Positions 6,617 through 16,711 are shown, counted from the stretch's first letter. The stretch: 64,000 bases of DNA from Flavobacterium sp. KMS (GCF_000813005.1 NZ_JSYP01000015.1:119835-183834), one strand, 5' to 3'. Notes: generated by a model not told the origin, from the letters alone. Made by a program: numbers and translations.

Positions 6617-9600
6617 GATTGTTATCAATTTCTTCTGTTAATGGGTTTTCTTCTTCATGTTTTACCAGCTTGTGTTTTTCGGCAATTCTACCAAATATGT
6701 AATACAATCCCGGAATAACAAATACACCACAAATTGTACCTATAAGCATACCTCCGGCAGCGGCAGTACCAATGGTTCTGTTACCAATTTTACCTGGTCC
6801 CGTAGCAAAAGCAAGCGGCAATAATCCAGCGATAAAAGCAAATGAAGTCATCAAGATAGGACGGAACCTCGCTTTCGCTCCCTCCATTGCGGCTTCAAGA
6901 ACTGATTTGCCAGCGGCATGCCTTTGTATAGCAAACTCTACAATCAATACGGCATTTTTACCCAATAAACCAATAAGCATTACCATGGCAACCTGAGCAT
7001 AAATGTTGTTTTCTAATCCTGTTATTTTTAACAGAAGGAAAGCTCCAAAAATACCTGCCGGCAATGAAAGAATTACAGATAATGGCAAAATAAAACTCTC
7101 ATATTGGGCAGCTAAAACCAAATACACAAATCCCAAACAAATCAAGAATACCCAAATTGCCTGATTACCCTGTGCAACTTCATCGGCAGAAATACCTGCC
7201 CAATCAATATCATATCCTCTAGGTAGCTTTTTGGCAGCAACATCCTGAATTACTTTAATAGCTGTACCAGAACTGTATCCCGGAGCTGCACCACCACTAA
7301 TTTCTGTAGAATTGTACATATTATGTCTTGTAATTTCTGAAAGACCGTATACTTTTTCTAATTTCATAAATGCCGAAAATGGCACCATTTCATCATGGTT
7401 GTTTTTCACATAAAGTTTTAAGATATCATCAGGTTGTGCACGATATTCTGGAGCAGCCTGTACGATTACCTTATAGTTAATTCCGTATTTAATGAAACTA
7501 ATTTCATAGTTACTTCCCACAAGAGTAGATAACGTATTCATCGCATTTTCGATAGAAACTCCTTTTTGTTGTGCCAAATCATTGTCTACCTTCATCATGT
7601 ACTGAGGAAAACTCGCACTAAAGAAACTAAACACATTAGATAACTCAGGTTGTTTGTTTAATTCTTCAACAAACTCTTTATTAACAGCTTCCATTTTTTT
7701 GAAATCTCCCGAACCTGTTTTATCAAGCAAACGAAGTTCAAATCCTCCTGCAGCTCCATATCCTGGTACCGCTGGTGGTTGGAAAAACTCAATATTTGCA
7801 CCTGGAATATCTTTCGATTTTTCTTCCAGTTCTGCCATAATCTCCACTACAGATTGTTTACGATCGTTCCAATCTTCTAAGTTAATCAAACAAGTTCCTG
7901 CATTAGATCCTGTACCTTCTGTCAGGATTTCATAACCTGCAAGGGCAGATACTGATTTTACACCCTCTACATCTTCAGATATTTTTTGCAGTTTTAATGC
8001 AATATCATTTGTTCTTTCTAATGATGAACCTGGAGGTGTTTGTATAATAGCATAAAACATACCCTGATCCTCATTTGGTATAAACCCAGAAGGAACTGTG
8101 CTACTAATAAGCCATGTTCCTGCACAAAATCCTAGAAGTGCAATAATAGTAACAGCTCTTCTATTTACAATTTTGGCCAATACATTTTGATATTTGCCTT
8201 GAGCAAGATTAAACTTGTTATTAAAACCATCTATAAATCTGTTTACAGGCGTTTTCTTTTTAGGTTTACCATGATTATTTTTTAACATCATTGCACAAAG
8301 TGCTGGAGTTAAAGTCAAGGCAACAATACCCGAAAGTATAATTGCTGTAGCCATCGTGATAGAGAATTGTCTGTAAAAAACTCCAACAGGACCAGACATA
8401 AATGCTACAGGAATAAATACCGCAGCCATCAGGAAAGTAATTGCAACAATAGCACCCGCAATCTCATGCATTGCTTTTTTAGTTGCTTTAAAGGCTGAAA
8501 GATGTTCTTCTTCCATCTTGGCATGGACGGCTTCGATTACCACAATCGCATCATCGACGACGACTCCAATCGCCAGAACCAACGCAAATAATGTGATTAA
8601 GTTCAATGAAATATCAAAGAATGTCATAAAAATAAAAGTTCCAATTAAGGAAACTGGTACTGCAATCGCAGGAATAACCGTAGAACGCCAATCGCCCAAG
8701 AAAAGAAATACAACAAGTCCTACCAGAATAAAAGCTTCGATTAAAGTATGAATTACTTTTTCTATAGAAGCATCTAAGAATTTAGAAACGTCGTAAGAGA
8801 TTTCATAATTCATTCCTTTTGGAAACTTTTGCTTAATTTTTTCAAGTTTAGCTTTTACATCTTCAATAACCTGATTTGCATTACTTCCAAAAGATTGTTT
8901 TAATACAATCGCTGCAGATGGCTTTCCATTTAAATTAGAATAAATATCATACATCGAACTACCAAATTCAACTTTGGCAATATCTTTTAAACGCAAAAGC
9001 TCTCCGCTACTATTAGATCTAACTACTATATTCTCATATTGCTCTTTTGTTGTAAAACGACCAGAATATTTTAATACATACTCAAATGCCTGAGAACGTT
9101 TACCCGAACTTTCTCCTGTTTTACCAGGCGAAGCTTCTAAACTCTGGCTTGATAATGCCTCCATTACTTCATCGGCAGAAATTTTATAAGCCAACATACG
9201 ATCAGGTTTTAACCAAATACGCATTGCATATTCACGAGTACCTAAGATATCTCCTGATCCTACTCCATTTACCCTTTTTAATTCTGATAGTACATTGATA
9301 TCTGCATAGTTGTACAAGAACTTCATGTCGGTATTTTTATCCGTACTATAAAGATTCACATACATCAACATACTAGGAACTTCACGCGTGATCTTTACAC
9401 CTTCACGAACTACCAATGGAGGTAATTTATTCGTAACCGAAGCTACTCTGTTCTGAACATTAATGGCTGCTTGGTTAGGATCTGTTCCTAAATTAAAAAC
9501 CACTTGAATACTTGCTTCACCGTCATTTCCTGCATCAGAAGTCATGTATTTCATTCCCGGAACTCCGTTTAAAGCTCTTTCTAAAGGAATAACAACCGAT

Positions 9601-9776
9601 TTAATCATCAATTCGCCATTAGAACCAGGATAATCTGCTGTAACATTTACCATCGGTGGAGAGATGGAAGGGAATTGTGTAATAGGTAAATTCATCACCG
9701 ACAATATCCCTAAAAAGACAATTATTAGCGATATTACTATCGACAGTACAGGTCTTTGTATAAATTTATTAAACAT
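6609..9776 (-). CDS. RND-family efflux transporter (HAE1, AcrB-like)
   Basis: 1055 residues, the normal length for a hydrophobe/amphiphile efflux RND pump. It starts FIQRPVLSIVISLIIVFLG (TM1), and carries the TM4 proton-relay pair in GVVVDDAIVVIEA. PSGFIPNEDQGMF and GLLGKNAVLIVEFA are family signatures of the second half. Twelve membrane segments and two large periplasmic loops are expected. It pumps drugs or other amphiphiles using the proton gradient; substrates cannot be predicted. It lies in an operon with the adaptor upstream and the outer-membrane factor downstream. Confidence 0.95.
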   Translation of the reverse strand: MFNKFIQRPVLSIVISLIIVFLGILSVMNLPITQFPSISPPMVNVTADYPGSNGELMIKSVVIPLERALNGVPGMKYMTSDAGNDGEASIQVVFNLGTDPNQAAINVQNRVASVTNKLPPLVVREGVKITREVPSMLMYVNLYSTDKNTDMKFLYNYADINVLSELKRVNGVGSGDILGTREYAMRIWLKPDRMLAYKISADEVMEALSSQSLEASPGKTGESSGKRSQAFEYVLKYSGRFTTKEQYENIVVRSNSSGELLRLKDIAKVEFGSSMYDIYSNLNGKPSAAIVLKQSFGSNANQVIEDVKAKLEKIKQKFPKGMNYEISYDVSKFLDASIEKVIHTLIEAFILVGLVVFLFLGDWRSTVIPAIAVPVSLIGTFIFMTFFDISLNLITLFALVLAIGVVVDDAIVVIEAVHAKMEEEHLSAFKATKKAMHEIAGAIVAITFLMAAVFIPVAFMSGPVGVFYRQFSITMATAIILSGIVALTLTPALCAMMLKNNHGKPKKKTPVNRFIDGFNNKFNLAQGKYQNVLAKIVNRRAVTIIALLGFCAGTWLISSTVPSGFIPNEDQGMFYAIIQTPPGSSLERTNDIALKLQKISEDVEGVKSVSALAGYEILTEGTGSNAGTCLINLEDWNDRKQSVVEIMAELEEKSKDIPGANIEFFQPPAVPGYGAAGGFELRLLDKTGSGDFKKMEAVNKEFVEELNKQPELSNVFSFFSASFPQYMMKVDNDLAQQKGVSIENAMNTLSTLVGSNYEISFIKYGINYKVIVQAAPEYRAQPDDILKLYVKNNHDEMVPFSAFMKLEKVYGLSEITRHNMYNSTEISGGAAPGYSSGTAIKVIQDVAAKKLPRGYDIDWAGISADEVAQGNQAIWVFLICLGFVYLVLAAQYESFILPLSVILSLPAGIFGAFLLLKITGLENNIYAQVAMVMLIGLLGKNAVLIVEFAIQRHAAGKSVLEAAMEGAKARFRPILMTSFAFIAGLLPLAFATGPGKIGNRTIGTAAAGGMLIGTICGVFVIPGLYYIFGRIAEKHKLVKHEEENPLTEEIDNNHV

Positions 9777-9897
9777 TTATTTGTATTTTTTTAATGATTA
9801 AACCACATTATGAAATGTAGGCTTGTGAAATGTGAGTTGTGAAATGTAAACTGAACACTGTCACCGTAAACTGTTACTGAACACTGAACACTTCCCC

Positions 9898-10980
9898 CTA
9901 CTCCGCTTTTAATCGTAAATTATTAATCACTTTTTGAGGAGCGATATAGCTAAATTTAATCTTATCATTATCTTTTACTTTCTGAACTCCTTCAAGTAAA
10001 ATTTTATCATTTTCAGTAAGTCCGCTGCTTATTACATACAGATCTGGGATTTCGCCAGTAATACTGATTTCTCTAGAACTCACTTTATTATTTTTATCTA
10101 CAATAAAAACATATTTTTTATCCTGAATTTCGTAAGTCGCTTTTTGTGGAATCACAATAGCATTTTTAAGCGGAACAAGCATTTGTACTTGTCCTGTTTC
10201 TCCGTTTCTAAGTAATTTAGCCGAATTAGGGAATCTTGCTCTAAAAGCGATATTTCCTGTTTCATTGTTAAATTCACTTTCGATAACTTCTACGTTTCCT
10301 TTATCTTTAAAAAGTTGACCATTTGCTAAAACCAAATTCACTTTAGTTTCTGCACGATCTTTCACATCCGTTTGGTACTGAAGATATTCTGGCTCAGAAA
10401 CATTGAAATAAGCAAACATCTGACTGTTGTCTGAAAGACTTGTCAATAATTCGCCTTCATCAATAAGACTTCCAAGTTTTAACGGAATACGGTCAATTGT
10501 TCCGTCAAACGGAGCTCTGATTTCGGTAAATGACAAATGTAGTTTTGCCAATGCAACCTCAGCTTTTGCAGCCTGAAGTTTTGATAATGCTACCGCTTGT
10601 TCGTTTTTAGAAACGATATTTTTGTCTGCCAACATTTTAGTATTCTGCAATTCAATTTCAGCAGCTTTTTGTTCTGCCTGAGCTTTAAGTAACTCAGCTT
10701 CATACATTTTTGGCTGAATTTTAAACAACAATTGTCCAGCCTTTACAAACTGTCCTTCATCAACATAAATATTTTGTAAAAACCCTTTTTCCTGGGCGCG
10801 GAGTTCGATGTTACGTACAGATTTAATCTGCGAAACATACTCTTTAGTAAACGAAGTGTCTATTTTTACAGGGTTTGTTACTGTAAATTTTTCAGCTTCT
10901 TCTTTTTCTTCTTTTTTAGTTGTACAACTAGTTAGGCACACAAGGGCTATTAAGCCTGTGAACAAGATAATTCTCTTCAT
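9898..10980 (-). CDS. RND efflux periplasmic adaptor (membrane fusion) lipoprotein
   Basis: 360 residues with lipobox VCLTSC (Cys19). Order of domains is as in AcrA/MexA: lipoyl-like half (LRAQEKGFLQNIYVDEGQFV), helical hairpin of about 60 residues (EAELLKAQAEQKAAEIELQ), second lipoyl half (FTEIRAPFDGTIDRIPLKLG), beta barrel and C-terminal proximal domain. It links the RND pump to the outer-membrane duct. First gene of the pump operon; no TetR- or AraC-type regulator gene is next to it, unlike many such operons. Confidence 0.94.
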   Translation of the reverse strand: MKRIILFTGLIALVCLTSCTTKKEEKEEAEKFTVTNPVKIDTSFTKEYVSQIKSVRNIELRAQEKGFLQNIYVDEGQFVKAGQLLFKIQPKMYEAELLKAQAEQKAAEIELQNTKMLADKNIVSKNEQAVALSKLQAAKAEVALAKLHLSFTEIRAPFDGTIDRIPLKLGSLIDEGELLTSLSDNSQMFAYFNVSEPEYLQYQTDVKDRAETKVNLVLANGQLFKDKGNVEVIESEFNNETGNIAFRARFPNSAKLLRNGETGQVQMLVPLKNAIVIPQKATYEIQDKKYVFIVDKNNKVSSREISITGEIPDLYVISSGLTENDKILLEGVQKVKDNDKIKFSYIAPQKVINNLRLKAE

Positions 10981-11156
10981 GGTATAAAATGGAAATTAAG
11001 CGATTGAATGCTTGGAATGCAATGATTCCTTTGGATGTTAAAAAGACATCAGTAGCCATAGTTATGCACGAACAGTCATACAAGAAGAAGTACTAAATAT
11101 ACAACAACAAGATATGCATCATAATCACACTTTAGGTAACCGATGTATCTTGTTTA

Positions 11157-11540
11157 TCAGATTCTTAATACTCGTTGAGTAATATAAATAGGATTGGATT
11201 GGCCACAAAATGGCGTGAAGATTTTAAAACTATTTTGATGATGGTCTAAAATAGATTGACAAGAGAGTGTCAAATACCAATTATCTAATAAGCTATAATT
11301 TCCTGTAAAAAGTTTGTCAGAAATTCCATCTTTGATATCTCCTCCAAGGTGTTCCTCGTCGATATCTAAGTCGGCATCTTCAATTAAAGAACTGCCTGAA
11401 TCCTGATTAGTAAATTTTACTCGGTGTTTTTTCTCTAAACTATGAGAAGAAGAATTTTGATGTGTACCGGCATTAAGATATTGACCTCCGCCTAGCAGAA
11501 GCAAACTTAAATACACAAATATCACAACGATTTTTTTCAT
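11157..11540 (-). CDS. Hypothetical secreted protein, His/Ser-rich N-terminus
   Basis: 127 residues with a signal peptide (VVIFVYLSLLLLGGGQYLNA). The early mature part has GTHQNSSSHSLEKKHRV, followed by an acidic stretch (DADLDIDEEHLGGD) and two cysteines near the C-terminus. I do not recognise a family. It lies 176 bp upstream of the efflux adaptor on the same strand and might be read through into that operon. Its promoter element TACTTTTG ends only 7 bases before the ATG. Confidence 0.6.
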   Translation of the reverse strand: MKKIVVIFVYLSLLLLGGGQYLNAGTHQNSSSHSLEKKHRVKFTNQDSGSSLIEDADLDIDEEHLGGDIKDGISDKLFTGNYSLLDNWYLTLSCQSILDHHQNSFKIFTPFCGQSNPIYITQRVLRI

Positions 11541-11547
11541 TTGGGGT

Positions 11548-11555
11548 CAAAAGTA
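11548..11555 (-). promoter_or_regulatory. -7 promoter element of the hypothetical secreted protein
   Basis: TACTTTTG on the minus strand; the expected transcript start is about 3 bases before the ATG at 11540, so the mRNA would be nearly leaderless. Confidence 0.45.
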
Positions 11556-11938
11556 AACAAAGTATTGAAACAAAAAAAGAATTTTCACTAGGCTTTAACA
11601 AGTAAAAGCCAACGAAAACGTTTTCTTCTGGTTATTAAATTGTTATGAGCAATAAGTCTTGTAACAATTTCTTAAATTAATGGCATAAATCTCATTTTTT
11701 TTAGAAATATCTTATCCAATTAGAAATTATATAATTTCAAAAGTCTCCAAAGAAGAAATCTATGCTTAAATTCATTTTGCAATAGAATTTGATAAAACAA
11801 TTATCACAATTAATTTAACTTAAGTTATTATTAAGAATTAAAATAATTAATAAATTAGCAAGTAACAAAACCACAACCAACTGAATATGAACCTGTAAAG
11901 AGAAGAAAATCCGTTTTAGTAATATAAACTAGTTATAG
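11556..11938. other. AT-rich intergenic stretch
   Basis: About 380 bp between divergent genes. I see no reading frame of note. A short inverted repeat GGCTTT/AAAGCC at 11591-11610 is the only structure and is too weak to name. Confidence 0.5.
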
Positions 11939-12595
11939 ATGAAACTATATAAAGGCAATTCAAAATCGAATATTGGTCAATTACTTATCAAAGTAGAAAA
12001 ATTCAGAAAAAAATGTAGTTGGAACTACAAATATGCTTTAGGTAAGTGGGATTTTATGAAAGAGGAAAAGACCAGATATGAAAAAATTATTGAATTCATC
12101 AAAGCGTCTCCTGTTAAAAAACCAAAAATACTAGACTTAGGCTGCGGATATGGAGCCCTAAATTTTTATTTAAAAGAAACTGATTATTCTACTATAACAG
12201 GTGTAGACTTATCTTCTGTAGCAATTAGTAAAGCTAAAAAACAAAATTTCATAAACTCTACTTTTATAACTTCTGATATTAATAAATTTAATACCAATGA
12301 GCATTATGAGATTGTCATTTTTAACGAAGTTCTTAGCTATCTGGAAAATCAAGAAAATATAATTTCAAGATTTGTTAAGAATACCGATACCGATTATTTG
12401 ATAATTTCTCTGTTTAAAAATTCAGATACTATTATAGAAGTAATACCTAGCGAATATACATTATTAAAAAGAGAACTCGTAAAACAATCCAATGAAATCT
12501 TCTGGCATATTTATCTTTATAAAATTAAACCTAGAGTATTGAGTCTAATTCTATTCTTTTATGCAGATGTCACTGACTTAGCGCAATTCTTTTAG
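11939..12595 (+). CDS. SAM-dependent methyltransferase
   Basis: 218 residues. Motif I is ILDLGCGYGAL, followed by ITGVDLSSVAI (acidic residue of strand 2) and EIVIFNEVLSYLEN (post-motif region of class I methyltransferases). The substrate is unknown. The last 25 residues are hydrophobic (VLSLILFFYADVTDLAQFF), which is unusual and might indicate membrane contact. It stands alone, ahead of the putative copper locus; the 120-bp gap carries that locus's own promoter, so the two are probably separate transcripts. Confidence 0.8.
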   Translation: MKLYKGNSKSNIGQLLIKVEKFRKKCSWNYKYALGKWDFMKEEKTRYEKIIEFIKASPVKKPKILDLGCGYGALNFYLKETDYSTITGVDLSSVAISKAKKQNFINSTFITSDINKFNTNEHYEIVIFNEVLSYLENQENIISRFVKNTDTDYLIISLFKNSDTIIEVIPSEYTLLKRELVKQSNEIFWHIYLYKIKPRVLSLILFFYADVTDLAQFF

Positions 12596-12654
12596 ACTTA
12601 CTTCGGTTTTACTTTTAAAAGTAGAAATTAATATTCTTCTTGTCTATTTTGCTT

Positions 12655-12674
12655 AATATGACATGAATCATATT
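12655..12674. promoter_or_regulatory. FNR-like palindrome before the copper-type locus
   Basis: AATATGA-N6-TCATATT is a perfect 7-bp inverted repeat. Read as a Crp/Fnr box it is ATGAC-N4-ATCAT (12658-12671), one base off symmetric. Its centre (12664.5) is 36.5 bp from the last G of the -7 element at 12701, the same distance as at 28816-28829. Confidence 0.65.
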
Positions 12675-12693
12675 TTGTAAAAAAAACAGACCA

Positions 12694-12701
12694 TAACTTT
12701 G
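12694..12701 (+). promoter_or_regulatory. -7 promoter element of the copper-type locus
   Basis: TAACTTTG matches TAnnTTTG; the leader to the ATG at 12718 would be about 12 nt. Confidence 0.6.
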
Positions 12702-12717
12702 TGTTTTCAAGAAATCA

Positions 12718-13089
12718 ATGAAAACCCTTGCCTATATATTTTTAATAACTATGATTTTAAGACCTGTCTTTCCTGTCTTAGACTACATCATTAATTATGA
12801 TTATATAGCGACTGAACTTTGCGAAAACAAAAATCAACCAGAATTAGATTGTAAAGGGAAATGTCATTTAAAAAAGGAATTAGGAAAAGCAACCGAAGAT
12901 GATTCTTCATCTTCATCAGAAAAAAAGAGCTTTCCTACTGGATTAGACCTATTATTCCTGGAAAAAATCAACTCATTTAATTTTAAACTCATTTTCAAAT
13001 CCATTTTGAAGAATGATATTTTGCCTATAAATCTATATTCTCATTTCAATATCGATTTAATATTTCATCCACCTACTCTTCAGTATTAA
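12718..13089 (+). CDS. Small membrane-anchored protein with C-x3-C motif (CKGKC)
   Basis: 123 residues. The N-terminus is a hydrophobic segment (TLAYIFLITMILRPVFPV) followed by YIATELCENK and DCKGKCHLKKELGKA, a cluster of three cysteines and one histidine near residues 40-60, then an acidic Ser-rich linker. I do not know a named family. Proteins of this shape occur in Bacteroidota next to metal-related TonB receptors. The thiols could bind copper or another soft metal; that is inference. First gene of a three-gene plus-strand locus. Confidence 0.6.
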   Translation: MKTLAYIFLITMILRPVFPVLDYIINYDYIATELCENKNQPELDCKGKCHLKKELGKATEDDSSSSSEKKSFPTGLDLLFLEKINSFNFKLIFKSILKNDILPINLYSHFNIDLIFHPPTLQY

Positions 13090-13169
13090 TTTTCGGAATT
13101 TATATTAATTGTCTTATCGGTAATACAAACCGACAAGCTGCTTATTATCCATTTTTAAATTTAATACTT

Positions 13170-14021
13170 ATGAAAAATTTTAAATATTTATCTATTCTTT
13201 TTGTTGCAGTCACTCTTTTTTCTTGTTCTTCTGATAGTGATTCTACACCCGAAAAACCTATTGATGAAATATCAGGACTTACAAAAATTCAAGAATTATC
13301 TAATGATAATCATATCATCGAACTTTATTCTGAAACTGGAAAATTAACCCAAGGTTACAACCAGATTTCATTAAGAATAAAAGACAAAAACACCAATACA
13401 TACATTACCAACGCTTCCTTAAATTGGATGCCAATAATGAATATGGCAACCATGCAACATTCTTGTCCTAAGTCTCTAATCGAAAAGGTTTCTGATAAAC
13501 AAACGTTATACGATGGTACTATTATTTTTCAGATGGCTCAGAATGACAAAGATTTTTGGGAATTAAAAATTAACTATACTATTAATGCTGTAAATTATAC
13601 TGCAACAGCACCTATAAGCGTGTTTGCATCTGAAAAACGTACTGTAAACTCTTTTACAGGAACTGATGGTGTAAGATATATTTTAGCTTACATTGCTCCT
13701 AAAAGTCCAAAAATTGGGTTGAATAATATGACCGTAGGGCTATATAAAATGCAAGACATGATGACGTTTTCTGTGGTTGATAATTTTAAAGTAAAAATTG
13801 ACCCAAGAATGCCAAGTATGGGAAATCATAGTTCTCCAAACAATACCGATTTAACACAATCGATAGCGCAAGGATTTTATAACGGAAATCTTTCCCTGAC
13901 TATGACTGGTTATTGGAAAATTAACCTCCAACTCTTAAATGCTTCTGGCGAAATATTGAAAGGAGAAGAATTTACTCCTGAAAATACCTCAAGCAGTCTC
14001 TTCTTTGAGATTGAATTTTAA
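13170..14021 (+). CDS. Met/His-rich lipoprotein with two YtkA-like domains
   Basis: 283 residues with lipobox TLFSC (Cys19). The mature protein seems to hold two immunoglobulin-like domains. Each has a Met/His cluster: LNWMPIMNMATMQHSCPKS in the first and KIDPRMPSMGNHSSPNN in the second. The MP-x-M-x-H pattern is typical of YtkA/FixH-like domains and of copper-handling proteins. It is flanked by the CKGKC protein and a TonB receptor of the copper type, so a role as surface or periplasmic copper binder is the best guess. Confidence 0.65.
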   Translation: MKNFKYLSILFVAVTLFSCSSDSDSTPEKPIDEISGLTKIQELSNDNHIIELYSETGKLTQGYNQISLRIKDKNTNTYITNASLNWMPIMNMATMQHSCPKSLIEKVSDKQTLYDGTIIFQMAQNDKDFWELKINYTINAVNYTATAPISVFASEKRTVNSFTGTDGVRYILAYIAPKSPKIGLNNMTVGLYKMQDMMTFSVVDNFKVKIDPRMPSMGNHSSPNNTDLTQSIAQGFYNGNLSLTMTGYWKINLQLLNASGEILKGEEFTPENTSSSLFFEIEF

Positions 14022-14087
14022 TCATTTTATTAATAACAAGATTAAGGACTAAGCAGCAACGCTTAGTCCATCCCTATTTGTGATATT

Positions 14088-16082
14088 ATGAAAATTATAG
14101 CAACAATTCTGTTAGCAGCATTTTCAACTATTTGCTTTGCACAGAAAAAAGAAAAAGATAGTATTTCGCCCATTAATCTTAATGAAATTATTGTTATTGG
14201 AAAAAAAACGCCAGTATCTCAAAAACAACCTAAATCTCTTGCGACTGTCGAAGAATATTTACAGCAATCATCTAAAGTAAATATGGTACGAAGAGGCGGA
14301 TATGCACTCGAACCAATTATCAATAGTATGGCTACCGAACGAACTGTTATCACTATTGATGGCATGCGAATTTTTGGAGCTTGTACCGATAAAATGGATC
14401 CTGTAACTTCTTATGTCGAAATATCAAACTTGTCTGAGGCCAATATTGCTTCTGGTCAGCAAGGAAGTTGTCATGGCCCTACAATTGGCGGTGGAATTGA
14501 TTTAAAACGAACCAATCTTACTCAAAGAGAATTAGGATGGAATGGGAATTTAAGAACGGGATATGAAACCAATAATCAACATAAAATCATGGGAACATCT
14601 ATAGGCTACAACAATAGTTCTTTTTATATCAATACTGATTTTATGTATCGTGATGCAGAAAATTACAAAGCGGGAAACGATGAAGAAATAAACTTTTCGC
14701 AGTTTACAAAATACAACCTATCGGCAACAGCGGGTTATTATTTAAACAAAAAGAGTTTAATAGAAGGTTCGATAATTTATGATAAAGCTACAGATGTAGG
14801 TTATCCTGCGCTACCAATGGACGTTTCTTTGGCGAAAGCCACAATAACTTCGTTGCGTTATAGCTATACTCCTGCTTCTGAATATTTTACCAATTGGGAA
14901 ACCAAAGTATACTTTAACACCATTACTCACAGAATGGATGATACAAAAAGACCAAGCGTCCCTATTCATATGGATATGCCGGGTTGGTCAGACACCTACG
15001 GATACTACTCTAAACTAAAGGGGAAATTTAAAAACCATCATTTCATGGCAAACCTGAATAGTTTTTATAACAAATCGATTGCCGAGATGACAATGTATCC
15101 AAACAATCCCAAAGAAAATGCAATGTTTATGTACACTTGGCCCGATGTGCGAACACTTTATAACGGATTATATCTAGAAGATGCAATACAAATTTCCTCA
15201 AATACTGATATTAAACTTTCTGCAAACATCGGAATGCATTCTAATAAAGTGGCTGATGAATTTGGTTTACAAAGTCTACAGATTTTTTATCCTGATATGG
15301 ATGCATCCAAAAATAGAATTCTGAAAAGCCTTTCTGGGAATTACCTCGTGCATCACGATAAATTAGAATATGGTTTTGGTTTAGCCTACGGCGAAAGAGC
15401 ACCTTCAGTTTCAGAGGGATATGGATACTATTTGTACAACAGTAATGATTTTTATGATTATATAGGAAATCCAAATCTGAGAAACGAAAAATCATTTGAA
15501 GCTAATCTCTCATTTGGATTTAAAACCGAAAAATTTACTTCAAGACTAACTTCTTCCTTTTTCCATATTCAGGATTATATCGTCGGAAAAATTGATGCTA
15601 ACATACAACCTATGACTATTGGAGCCTCGGGAGTAAAAGTATATAATGCATTAAATTATGCATCAATTTTTAATACCGATTTAAATCTGGAATATAAAAT
15701 AGCCGAAAACTGGAACTTCAAAACCATGTTCGTTTATAGCTACGGAAAAGATGATGATAACAATAATCTGCCATTTATAAGTCCGTTGCGTTATTCGGGA
15801 AGCATTCAATACAAAAAAGAGAACTTTAATTTAGGATTTGGCGCATCTGGAAATCTGGCGCAAACAAAATTCGCTTCGGTATATGGAGAAAACAAAACAC
15901 CTGATTATGTAATTTTTAATTTCAATTCTGGATATACATTTCCATGGAACGATAACAAGTTAAATATTCAGGCTGGAATCGAAAATATTCTTGATAAATA
16001 TTACACCACATTCTCCGATTGGAATAAAATTCCGAGACAAGGAAGAAACTTTTTTATTAATGTTTCTTATGTTTTGTTTTAA
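14088..16082 (+). CDS. TonB-dependent receptor, OprC/NosA (copper) type
   Basis: 664 residues with a signal peptide ending CFAQ. The plug domain has LNEIIVIGKK, MVRRGGYALEP, TVITIDGMRIFGACTDK, MDPVTSYVEISNLSE and SCHGPTIGG; the MDP-x-T-x-YVE stretch and the cysteines resemble OprC/NosA receptors, which import copper. Many methionines occur in the barrel loops (MTMYPNNPKENAMFMYTW). It ends in a typical TonB receptor C-terminus (INVSYVLF). Energised by TonB-ExbBD encoded elsewhere. Last gene of the locus; the FNR-like box upstream would fit low-oxygen control of copper supply. Confidence 0.8.
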   Translation: MKIIATILLAAFSTICFAQKKEKDSISPINLNEIIVIGKKTPVSQKQPKSLATVEEYLQQSSKVNMVRRGGYALEPIINSMATERTVITIDGMRIFGACTDKMDPVTSYVEISNLSEANIASGQQGSCHGPTIGGGIDLKRTNLTQRELGWNGNLRTGYETNNQHKIMGTSIGYNNSSFYINTDFMYRDAENYKAGNDEEINFSQFTKYNLSATAGYYLNKKSLIEGSIIYDKATDVGYPALPMDVSLAKATITSLRYSYTPASEYFTNWETKVYFNTITHRMDDTKRPSVPIHMDMPGWSDTYGYYSKLKGKFKNHHFMANLNSFYNKSIAEMTMYPNNPKENAMFMYTWPDVRTLYNGLYLEDAIQISSNTDIKLSANIGMHSNKVADEFGLQSLQIFYPDMDASKNRILKSLSGNYLVHHDKLEYGFGLAYGERAPSVSEGYGYYLYNSNDFYDYIGNPNLRNEKSFEANLSFGFKTEKFTSRLTSSFFHIQDYIVGKIDANIQPMTIGASGVKVYNALNYASIFNTDLNLEYKIAENWNFKTMFVYSYGKDDDNNNLPFISPLRYSGSIQYKKENFNLGFGASGNLAQTKFASVYGENKTPDYVIFNFNSGYTFPWNDNKLNIQAGIENILDKYYTTFSDWNKIPRQGRNFFINVSYVLF

Positions 16083-16207
16083 GTAATGAAAATTAGGATT
16101 CTGATTATTTCTTAATTCAGAAATGATTAATTTTGATATCAATGGTAAATAAAAATCTTGTTTACTAAAAATTACCTCTGTCATTAATCGTAAGAAAGAA
16201 CAAAATT

Positions 16208-16669
16208 ATGTGGCATAAAACCAAATTAACCAAAATTCTGAAAATTAAATATCCTATTCTTCAAGGTCCATTGGGTGCAGGTTTTTCTACTGTAGATTTA
16301 CTTACTTCAGTTTCAGATGCGGGAGGTTTGGGTAGTTTTGGAGCTTATACGCTTACACCACAAGAAATTCTGGAAGCTGGCAATAAAATAAATGCAGCAA
16401 CAGACAAACCATATAATATTAATTTGTGGGTATCGGATGTCGATGAACGATTGAAAAATTATTCACCCGAAAGTTTAGCAAGAATAACAACCTTATTTAA
16501 ACTTTATTTCGATCAATTAAACATTCCGATTCCTGATCTAAATATTGACATTCCATCAAAATTTGAACAACAAGTTGAAGTTCTTTTTCAGATAAAACCT
16601 GCCGTTTTCAGCTTTGCATTTGGAGTTCCATCAGAAGATATATTAAAGAATTTGTTTAAGATTTTTTGA
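16208..16669 (+). pseudogene. Truncated nitronate monooxygenase (5' fragment)
   Basis: 153 residues match the N-terminus of the nitronate monooxygenase / 2-nitropropane dioxygenase family: KYPILQGPLGAGFST, then AGGLGSFGAYTL with the FMN-binding glycines. Full-length members are about 330-350 residues; this one stops just after FAFGVPSEDILKN. The catalytic His and the phosphate-binding loop are missing. The break is 60 bp before a pair of identical tRNA-Gly genes, which suggests a deletion or rearrangement next to a tRNA. Probably non-functional. Confidence 0.75.
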
Positions 16670-16711
16670 AATTTTTGTAAAAAAAACTTGTTTTTAACTG
16701 GAGTTATTATC

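Noticed and set aside
8518..8751. Plus-strand frames within the RND pump gene (also 6772-6996 and 7654-7935)
   Set aside because: Shadows of the 1055-residue transporter, with no motifs of their own.
9810..9890. Short imperfect repeats (gtgaaatgt, tgaacactg) between pump and adaptor genes
   Set aside because: Too short and degenerate to call a defined repeat or regulatory site.
16138..16147. TTGATATCAA as an FNR-type box before the truncated monooxygenase
   Set aside because: The half-sites have no 4-bp spacer, so they do not fit the Crp/Fnr dimer geometry.
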